From Cyclospora cayetanensis (taxonomy: Eukaryota > Apicomplexa > Conoidasida > Eucoccidiorida > Eimeriidae): a stretch of 30,615 nucleotides of DNA. The position numbers and the translations under genes are program-made. The stretch spans positions 1-30,615 of the forward strand of contig NW_020312245.1 in the NCBI RefSeq assembly GCF_002999335.1, in the 5' to 3' direction. The first letter of the stretch is position 1. Each line of letters starts with the position of its first letter. Of this stretch, positions 22,797 to 30,615 are shown in pieces. The notes under the pieces were generated by a model that did not search any database, had not been told where the DNA came from, and saw nothing but the letters and a program-made list of their open reading frames with translations.

Positions 22797-23176
22797 TTTG
22801 CATGTGTTCGAACCAACAATGTTAATAGCGGCAATAGAACCGCTTATGTGTTTATGGGCTATGCCGAATTTGTGCTTTGTGAGATGTAGAAAGTTGTTCT
22901 ATGCCACGCGTTTGGAGACGTCGGCAGTTGTTTTCGTCGTATGGAATCGTTATGCGATTTGGCCATAAGACTAGAGTGGTTCTAGCACCACCACATCGGC
23001 TAGCACCTGTCGTCGCTCTGGTGCGGAATTGATTTGGAGGCTGGTAAACATTTACGCCCTGCATGACTCAGGAAGTGCGGTCTTTGAATGCAAAGGTGTG
23101 AGGTGGAGTCTGTGCTTTTTTCTGTAGCTAATGCATGTAGGGTCAGGCCAGCGCGTAGCTGCTCTGCTGCAGTGGA
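22285..23176 (+). repeat. Unit R26, 892 bp, near-identical to R25
   Basis: Matches R25 through about 22796, diverges for roughly 30 bp (GTTCGAACCAACAATG), then matches again to about 22955. That patchy third partial copy suggests conversion by a different unit in the middle. Confidence 0.96.
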
Positions 23177-24068
23177 ATGGCTAGCACTGTTGTTATGTGG
23201 AGTTGCACGTTGAGGAGTGAGCTGCTCATTGCACTCGATGTGTGTCTCACAAGGATGCTGATATATTATATATTGCAGTGGCCGAAGGTAAAAAGGACAA
23301 TTCTAGGACCGAGCGGCATCCTTGTTTAGTAGAGCCTGAGCACATTTAAGTGGCTGTAGTTCTTCGATGTATCGCTGTTGTAGTGAATGCAGGCTTTGCG
23401 CTGATGGTGCGCATTTGCTAATGCCGGTTTGCGTTGGCGATTTCAGGACGTCCGTTGTGCAAGCCATGTGTTGTATGGGTGTGGGTGCGGATAAGCAGCC
23501 AATGTGTCGTAGGTGTTATTTCGTACAAGTGGTTGTTGACACATGTGGTGCGGAGTGTTACAGGAGCCTAGCAGGCGTCCGTGCGTTTACGGCACTCGTG
23601 TAGGACGATGCTGAATTGGCAGCATCTCGGAACGCCAGTGGCAGTACTGTTCCTGTGCTTCAATCTGTGCCGGTGTTGTCGTGTCGTATTGCATGTGCTC
23701 GAATTAGCAAAGTCAATAACAGCAATGGAAACGCTTATATGAATATCGGCAAAGCCAAATTGGTGCTTTGTAAGATGTAGAGGCTTGTTCTATGCCATGA
23801 GGATGGAGAAGCTGGCAGTTGTTTTCGGCCTATGGAATCGTTATGAGAGCTTGACTATAAGACTAGAGTGGTTCTAGCACCAGCACATCGACTAGCACTT
23901 GTCGTCGCTGTGATGCGGAATTTATCTGGAGGCTGCCAAACATTTGCACGCTGTATGACTCAGGCAGTGCGCTCTTCGGATGCAAAGGTGTGGGGTGTAG
24001 TATGTGCTTTTTCCTGTAGCTAATGGATGTAAGCTCAGGCCAGCACGTAGCTTCTCTGCTCCAGTGGG
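23177..24068 (+). repeat. Unit R27, 892 bp
   Basis: TAGGACCGAGCGG block near 23305. The block 23600-23800 (GGCAGCATCTCGGAA, GTGCTCGAATTA) resembles R28. The palindrome is broken (TTCGGATGCAAA near 23976). Three G runs remain in the G-rich motif. Confidence 0.96.
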
Positions 24069-24959
24069 ATGGCTAGCACTGTGGGTATTTGCAGTTGTAC
24101 GTTGAGGAGTAGGCTACGCACTGCACTGGAAGTGTGTTTGACTTGGATGCTCGTATATTGTCTATTGCAGTGGCAGATGCTGAATGCGACAATTGTAGGA
24201 TTGAGCGCCTTCATTTTTTAGGAGAGCCTAAGGAGCTTGGAGTGGCTGTAGTTCTTCGATGTTTGGCTGTTGTAGTGAATGGAGGCTTTGCGCAAATGCT
24301 GCTCATTTGCTAATATCGCTGTGCATCGGCGATTTTCACGAAGTCGTTTGTGGAAGCCATGTGTTGTATGGGTGTGGGTGCGGATAAGCAGCCAATGTGT
24401 CGTAGGCGTTATTTCGTACAACGGGCTTTTTAGACTTGTGGTGCGTAGTATTACAGGATACTAGCAGGCGTTCGTGCGTTTACGGCACTCGTGTAGGACG
24501 CTACTGAATTGGCAGCATCTCGGAAAGCCAGTGGCAGTACTGTTCCTGTGCTTCAATCTGCGCTGGTGTCGTCGTGTCGTATTGCATGTGCTCGAATTAA
24601 AAGTGTCAATAGCGGCAATGGAAGCGTTCATGTGAATATCGGCAAAGCCGAATAGGTGCTTTGTAAGATGTAGAGGCTTGTTCTATGCCATGTGTTTGGA
24701 GACGTCCGCAGTTGTTTTCGACCTATGGAATCGTTATGCCAGCTTGCCCACAAGACTAGAGTGGTTCTACCACCACCACATCGGCTACCATTTGTCGCTC
24801 TGATGCGGAATTTATCTGGAGGCTGCCAAACATTTGCGCGCTGCATGGCTCAGGAAGTGCGCTCTTTGCATGCAAAAGGTGTGGGGTGGAGTATGTGCTT
24901 TTTCCTGCAGCTAATGCATGTAGGCTCAGGCCAGCACCTTGCTTTTGTGCTGCAGTGGA
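24069..24959 (+). repeat. Unit R28, 891 bp
   Basis: 12-bp palindrome at 24865-24876. Shares the GGCAGCATCTCGGAA and GTGCTCGAATTA variants with R27. The GATTGAGCGCCTTCATTTT block near 24209 is close to that of R33 near 28664. Confidence 0.96.
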
Positions 24960-25853
24960 ATGGCTAGCACTGTTGATATGTTGATTTGCACGTTGAGGAG
25001 TAGACTGCGCACTGCACTGGAAGTGTGTTTGACTTGGATGCTCGTATATTGTCTATTGCAGTGGCAGAAGGTGAAAGCGACAAGTGGAGTAGCGGGTGGC
25101 ATCCTTGTTTAGGAGAGCCTGAGGATCATGGAGTGGCTGTAGATCTTTAATGTCTCGCTGTTGTAGTGAATGCAGGCTTTACGCTGATGCTGCGCATTTT
25201 CTAATGCCGGTTTGCGTTGGCGATTTGCCGGAAGTACGTGATGGAAGCCATGTGTTGTATGAGTGTGGGGGCGAATAAGCAGCCAATGTGTCGTAGGTGT
25301 TGTTTGGTACCACTGGTTGTTTAGACATGTGGTGGGGAGTGATACAGCAGACTAGCAGGCGTCCGTGCGTTTAGGCGAGTCCGGCAGGACGATGCTGAAT
25401 TGGCAGCTTCTCTGAACGCGAGTGGCATTACTGTTCCTGTGCTTCAATCTGCGTTGGTGTCATCATGTCCTATTGCATATGCTGGAATTACAAATATCAA
25501 TAGCGGCAATAGAATCGCTTATGTGAGCATGGTTCTATGCCGAATTGCTGCTTTGGACAATATGCAGGGTTGTTCTATGCCATGTGGATGGAGAAGCCGG
25601 CAGTTGTTTTCGACCTATGGAATTGTTATGCAAGCTTGGCCATAAGACTGGAGTGGTGCTAGCACCAGCACATCGGCTAGCACTTGTCGTCGCTGTGATG
25701 CGGAATTTGTCTGCAGGCTGGTGAACATTTCCACTCTGCATGGCTCAGGAAGTGCGCTCTTTGCATGCAGAGGTGTGGGATTGAGTGTGTGCTTTCTCCT
25801 GTAGCGAATGCATGTAGGGTCAGGGCAGCACCTTGCTTCTGTGCTGCAGTGGA
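24960..25853 (+). repeat. Unit R29, 894 bp
   Basis: The palindrome is one base off (GCATGCAGAG near 25763). The TGGTTCTATGCCGAATTGC block near 25530 is shared with R30. Left-type GTAGCGGGTGGCATCC block near 25088. Confidence 0.96.
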
Positions 25854-26745
25854 ATGGCTAGCACTGTTGTTATGTGGATTTGCACGTTGAGGAGTAGGCT
25901 GCGCACTGCACTCGATGTGTGTTTGACTTGGATGCTCCGATATTGTATATTGCAGTGGCAGAAGCTGAAAGGGACAAGTGGAGTACCGGCTGGCATTCTT
26001 GTTTAGGAGAGCCTAAGGACCATCGAGTGGTTCTTGTTCTTTGATGTATCGCTGTTGTAGTGAATGCAGGGTTTGCGCTGATGGTGCGCATTTTCTAATG
26101 CCGGTTTGCTTTGGCGATTTGCAGGAAGTGGGTTGTGCAAGCCGTGTGGGTCATGGGTGTGGGTGCGGATAAGTATCCAATGTGTCGTATTTGTTATTTC
26201 GTACAAGTGGTTGTTTGGACTTGTCGTGCGGAGTAATACAGGATACTAGCATTGGTCCGTGCGTTTAAGCGACTCCGGCAGGACGATGCTGAATCGGCCG
26301 AATCTCTGTACGCGAGTGGCAGTACTGTTCCTGTGCATCAATCTGCGTTGGCGTTTTCGTGGCATATTCCATGTGCTCAAACCAACAATGTCAATAGCGG
26401 CAATAGAACCGCCCACGTGAGTATGGTTCTATGCCGAATTGCTGCTTTGGACGATAGAGGATTGTTCTATGCCATGTGGATGGAGAAGCCGGCAGTTGTT
26501 TTCAACGTGTGGAATCGTTATGGGAGCTTGGCCATAAGACTAGAGTTGTGCTAGCACCACCACATCGGCTAGCACTTGTCGTCGCTCTGATGCGGAACTG
26601 ATCTGGAGGCTGGTGAACATTTCCACTCTGCATGACTCAGGAAGTGCGCTCTTTGCATGCAAAGGTGAGAGGTGGAGTATGTGCTTTTTCCTGTAGCTAA
26701 TGCATGTAAGGTCAGGGCATCATCTAGCTGCTCTGCTGCAGTGGA
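25854..26745 (+). repeat. Unit R30, 892 bp
   Basis: Intact 14-bp palindrome at 26651-26664 and a four-run G-rich motif at 26148-26168. Shares the TGGTTCTATGCCGAATTGC block with R29, with a small deletion just after it near 26453. Confidence 0.96.
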
Positions 26746-27638
26746 ATGGCTAGCACTGTTGATATGTGAAGTTGCACGTTGAGAAGTACGCTGCGCGCTG
26801 CGCTCGAAGTGTGTCTGACTTGGATGCTCGTATATTATCTATTGCAGTGGCAGAAGCTGAAAGCGACAAGCGGAGGGCTGAGCGGCGTCCCTGTTTAGGA
26901 GAGCCTGAGGACTTTCGAGTGGTTGTAGTTGTTTAATGTTTGGCTGTTGTAGTGAATGTAGGCTTTACGCTGACGATGCGCATTTGTTAGTGCCGGTCTG
27001 CGTTGGAGATTCTCAGAAAGTGGGTTTTGCAAGCCATGTGTTGTATGGTTGTGGGTGCGGATAAACAGCCAATGTGTCGTAGGTGTTTTTAGGTGCCAGT
27101 GGTTGTTTAGACTCGTGGTGCGCATTGTTACAGGATACTAGCAGGCGTCCGTGCGTTTAGGGGTCTCCGGCAGGACGATGGTGAGTTGACAGGTTGTCTG
27201 CACGCCAGTGGCAGTACTGTTCATGTGCTTTAATCTGCGTTGGTGCTGTCGTTTCGTATTGCATGTGCTCAAACTAGCAATATCGCTAGCGGCAAAATAT
27301 CTGCTTATGTGAGTATGCGCAAAACCGAATTGATGCTTTGTGAGATGTTCGGGGTCGTTTCGTGGCACCTGATTGAATACGTGGTCAGTTGTTTTCAACG
27401 TATGGAATCGTTATGCGAGCTTAGCCATAAGACTAGAGTGGTTCTAGCACCAGCACACCGGCTACCACTTGCCGTCGCTCTGATGCGGAATTTATTTGGA
27501 GGCTGGTGAACATTTGCACGCTTCATGGCTCAGGAAGTGCGCTCTTTGCATGCAAAGGTGTGAGGTGGAGTATGTGCTTTTTCCTGTAGCTAATGCATGT
27601 AGGGTCAGGACGGCAACTAGTTTCTGTGCTGCAGTGGA
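26746..27638 (+). repeat. Unit R31, 893 bp
   Basis: Intact 14-bp palindrome at 27544-27557. GGAGGGCTGAGCGGCGTCC is a private block near 26870. GCAAAATATCTGC near 27292 recalls the rare variant in R9 and R20. Confidence 0.96.
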
Positions 27639-28531
27639 ATGGCTAGCACTGTGGTTTTGTGGAGTTGCACGTTGAGGGGCAGGCTGCGCACTGCACTCGA
27701 AGTGTGTTTGACTTGGATGCTCGTATGTTATCTACTGCAGTGGCAGAAGGTGAAAGCGACAAGTGGAGTAGCTGGCCAGATCCTTGTTTAGGAGAGCCTA
27801 AGGACCTTCGAGTGGTTGTAGTTCTTCAATGTTTCGCTGTTGTACTGAATGCAGGCTGTGCGCTGATGATGCGCATTTGCTAACGCCGGCCTGTATTGGC
27901 GATCTGCAGAACGTGGGTTGTGCAAGCCATGTTTTGTATGGGTGTGGGTGCGGATAAGCAGCCAATGTATCGTGGGTGTTGCTTGGCACAACCGGTTGTT
28001 CAGACATGTGGTGCGGGGTGTTACAGGATACCAGCAGGGTTTTGTGCGTTTAGCGCACTCGTGTAGGACGATGCTGAGTTGGCAGCTTCTCTGTACGCCA
28101 GTGGCAGTACTGTTCCTGGGCTTCAATCTGCGCCGGTGTCATCTTGTCGTATTGTGTGTGGCCAAAGCAACAGTTTCAATAGCAGCAGTAGAATCGCTTA
28201 TGTCAGTTTGGTCCAGGCGGAATCGCTGCTGCGTAAGATGTAGAGGCTTGTTCTATGCCACGTGTTTGGAGAACTGGTCAGTTGTTTCCGGCCTATGGAG
28301 TCGTTATGCGAGCTTGGCCATAAGACTAGAGTCGTTCTACCACCAACACATCGGCTAGCACTTGTCGTCCCTTTCATGCGGAATTTTTCCGGAGGCTGGT
28401 GATCATTTGCACTCTGCATGACTTAGGCAGTGCGCTATTTCCGTGCAAAGGTGTCGGGTGGAGTATGTGCTTTTTCCTGTAGCTAATAGATGTTGGCTCA
28501 GGGCAGCACCTAGCTGCTCTGTTGCATGGGA
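27639..28531 (+). repeat. Unit R32, 893 bp
   Basis: The palindrome is destroyed (ATTTCCGTGCAAAG near 28437). Three G runs remain near 27940. The longest + strand open frame of the window (27918-28358) lies here. It is not kept at that length in neighbouring units. Confidence 0.96.
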
Positions 28532-29423
28532 ATGGCTAGCACTGTTGTTATGTGCTGTTGCACGTTGAGGAGTAGACTGCGCGCTGCACCTGAAGTGTGT
28601 TTGACTTGGCTGCTCCGATGTTATCTATTGCAGTGGCAGAAGCTGAAAGCGACAATTGGAGGACCAAGCGCCTTCATTTTTCACGAGAGGCTGAGGACCA
28701 TCGAGTGATTGTAGTTCTTTGATGTTTCGCTGTTTGACTGAATGCAGGCTTTACGCTGATGATGCGCATTTGCTAATGCCGGTCTGCGTTGGTGATTCTC
28801 AGCCAGTGGGTTGTGCAAGCCATGTGCGGTGTGGATGTGGGTGCGGATAAGCAGCCAATGTGTCATAGGTGTTGTTTGGTACAACTGGTTGTTTAGACTT
28901 GTGGTGCGGAGTGTTGCTGGAGACTCACAGGCGTCCGTGAGTTTAGGCGACTCCCGCAGGACGATGCTGAATCGGCAGGTTCTGTGAACCCCAGTCGCAA
29001 TAGGGCCTGTGTGGTTCAATCTGCGTTGGTATTGTCGTGTCGTATTCCATGTGCTCAACACAGCAATATCAATAGCGGCAATAGAGCCGCTTATGTGAGT
29101 ATTGCCAAGCCGAATCGGTGCTTTAAATGATGTGGAAAATCGTTTCATGGCCAGTGATTGAAGACGTGGTCAGTTGTTTTTAACGTATGGAATCGTTGTG
29201 CCACTTGGGGCATATGACTAGAGTGGTTCTAGCACCAGCACACCGGCAAGCATTTGCCGTCGCTTTCGTGCGGGATTGATTTGGAGGGTGGTGAACATTT
29301 GCACGCTGTATGAATCAGGCAGTGCGCTCTTTGCATGCAAAGGTGTGGGGTGTAGTATGTGCTTTTTCCCGTAGCTAATGCATGTAGGTACAGGGCAACA
29401 GCTAGCTTCTCTGCTGCAGTAGA
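28532..29423 (+). repeat. Unit R33, 892 bp
   Basis: Intact 14-bp palindrome at 29329-29342 and a four-run G-rich motif at 28828-28846. The block GGACCAAGCGCCTTCA near 28661 resembles R28. Confidence 0.96.
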
Positions 29424-30315
29424 ATGGCTACCACTGTTGTTATGTACAGCCGCCCGGGAATGAGTAGGCTGCGCACTGCACTCGATGCGTTTTCCACTTG
29501 GCTGCTCGGCTATTATCTATTGCAGTGGTAGAAGCTGAAAGGGACAAGTGGAGTACCGAGCGGCATCCTTGTTTAGGAGAGCCTAAGAACATTTGAATGG
29601 TTGTAGTTTTTTAATGTTTCGCTGTTGTACTGAATGCAGGCTTTGCGCTGATAATGCGCATTTGCTAATGCCGGTCTGCGCTGGCGATATCCAGCTAGTG
29701 GGTTGTGCAAGCCATGTGTTGTGTGGTTGTGGGTGCGGATAAGCAGCGAATGTGTCTCAGGTGTTGTTTGGTACAACTGGGTGTCTAGACTTGTGGTGCG
29801 GAGTGATATTGGAGATTTTCAGGCTTCCGTGCGTTTAGGCAACTCTGGAGTACGGTGTTGAATTGGCAGGTTCTCGGGAAGCTAGTGACAGTACTGTTCC
29901 TGTGCTTCAATCTGCGCTGGTGTCGTCGTGTCCTATTGCATTTCCTCAAAGCATCAATATCGGTAGTGGCAATAGAATTGCTTATGTGACTACCGGCTAA
30001 GCGGAGTTGCTGCTTCGTAAGATGTGGAGCATTTGTTTCATGACACGTGATTGGAGAGGTGGTCAGTTGTTTTCAACGTATGGAATCGTTATGCGGGCTT
30101 GGCCATAAGACTAGAGTGGTTCTACCACCACCACATCGGCTACCACTTGTCGTCGCTCTAATGCGGAATTGGTCTGGAGGCTGGTGAACATTTGCACGCT
30201 GCATGACTCAGGCAGTGCGCTCTTTGCATGCAAAAGTGTTGGTGGAGTATGTGCTTTTTCCTGCAGCTGATGCATGTAGGGTCAGGGGAGCACCTTGCTT
30301 CTGTGCTGCAGTGGA
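29424..30315 (+). repeat. Unit R34, 892 bp
   Basis: A 16-base block at 29446-29461 is unlike every other unit, without any change in length. 12-bp palindrome at 30223-30234. The landmark is changed to ATGGCTACCAC. Confidence 0.96.
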
Positions 30316-30615
30316 ATGGCTAGCACTGTTGATATGCGGAGTTGCACATTGAGAAGTACGCTGCGCACTGCACTCGAAGTGTGTTTGACTTGGATGCTCG
30401 TATATTGTCTACTGCAGTGGCCAAAGCTGAAGGCGACAAGTGGAGTAGTGGGTGGCATCCTTGTTTAGGAGAGCCTGAGGACCTTGGAGTGGCTGTGGTT
30501 CTTTAATGTTTCGCTGTTGTACAGAATGCAGGCTTCACGCTGATGGTGCGAATTCGCTACTGTTGGTGTGCGTTGGCGATTTTTAGAAAGTGGGTTTTGC
30601 AAGCCATGTGTTGTA
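30316..30615 (+). repeat. Unit R35 (partial, right-truncated by window)
   Basis: The first 300 bp of a unit, ending at the start of the G-rich motif region. Left-type GTAGTGGGTGGCATCC block near 30445. The array is still in register at the window edge. Confidence 0.94.

Larger units (their letters stand above)
1..30615. repeat. Satellite array, about 892-bp unit, 34.3 copies
   Basis: The landmark ATGGCTAGCAC or a close variant recurs 34 times, from 853 to 30316, at spacings of 885-903 bp and always in the same orientation. Between landmarks the entire sequence realigns from unit to unit, with point substitutions and short indels and no foreign insertion. Position 1 corresponds to offset 40 of the unit, and the last base falls about 300 bp into a unit, so the array continues beyond both ends. 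Long tandem units without genes are typical of eukaryotic satellite or centromeric and subtelomeric heterochromatin. The family itself is not one I recognise. A tandem non-coding transcript gene or a decayed gene array remain alternatives. Confidence 0.97.

Noticed and set aside
27918..28358. 146-codon + open frame, longest on that strand
   Set aside because: It lies in a different + frame from the other protein-like segments, is cut in neighbouring units by indels, has no recognisable domain and fits chance for a sequence of this length.
1..30615. CRISPR array
   Set aside because: The repeated element fills the entire period with no short repeat/unique spacer alternation, and no cas-like genes are present.
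1..30615. Tandem rDNA, spliced-leader or snRNA gene array
   Set aside because: No rRNA core sequences, spliced-leader or snRNA-like conserved blocks are recognisable in the unit. An unknown non-coding RNA cannot be excluded.
1..30615. Retrotransposon or DNA transposon units in tandem
   Set aside because: No terminal repeats, target-site duplications, poly-A tails or enzyme motifs could be seen, and every unit joins the next in the same register.

Overview
The whole 30,615-base window is one uninterrupted head-to-tail tandem array. The repeat unit is about 892 bp. Phased on a conserved landmark, ATGGCTAGCAC, the window holds 33 complete units (R2 to R34), a partial unit on the left (R1) and a partial unit on the right (R35). 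Landmark-to-landmark spacing runs from 885 to 903 bp, with a mean near 893. Unit boundaries are arbitrary, because the true ends of the array lie outside the window on both sides. I found no convincing gene, RNA gene, transposon, telomere tract or unique-sequence spacer anywhere in the window.

A 30-kb array of long, gene-poor, moderately diverged repeats points to eukaryotic satellite DNA, such as centromeric, subtelomeric or other heterochromatin. It does not look like a bacterial or viral locus. I cannot name the organism from this sequence. Base composition is middling, but the + strand is visibly rich in G and T. Stop codons are therefore rarer on the - strand, and that explains the longest open frames (up to 209 codons) without invoking genes.

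Layout: R1 to about R23 (1 to about 20.5 kb) is the heterogeneous part, with unit lengths of 885-903 bp and mixed sequence variants. R24 to R35 (about 20.5 kb to the end) is the homogeneous part, with every complete unit 891-894 bp long and more shared variants. A whole-unit near-identical duplication lies at 21.0-22.8 kb, and a third copy continues part of the way to about 22.95 kb. Smaller identical or near-identical tracts at 13.86-14.96 kb and 15.45-16.44 kb, and rare variants shared by units four to nine apart, suggest unequal exchange and gene conversion.

Within each unit, conserved small structures recur once per period: a GCATGC-centred palindrome of up to 14 bp, a 3-4-run G-rich motif with short loops, and a CTAGA/TCTAG hairpin. 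One + strand reading frame reads in a protein-like way through much of the unit but is broken by stop codons at recurrent positions. The unit might therefore be a fossil of a coding sequence. That is a hypothesis to test, not a gene call.
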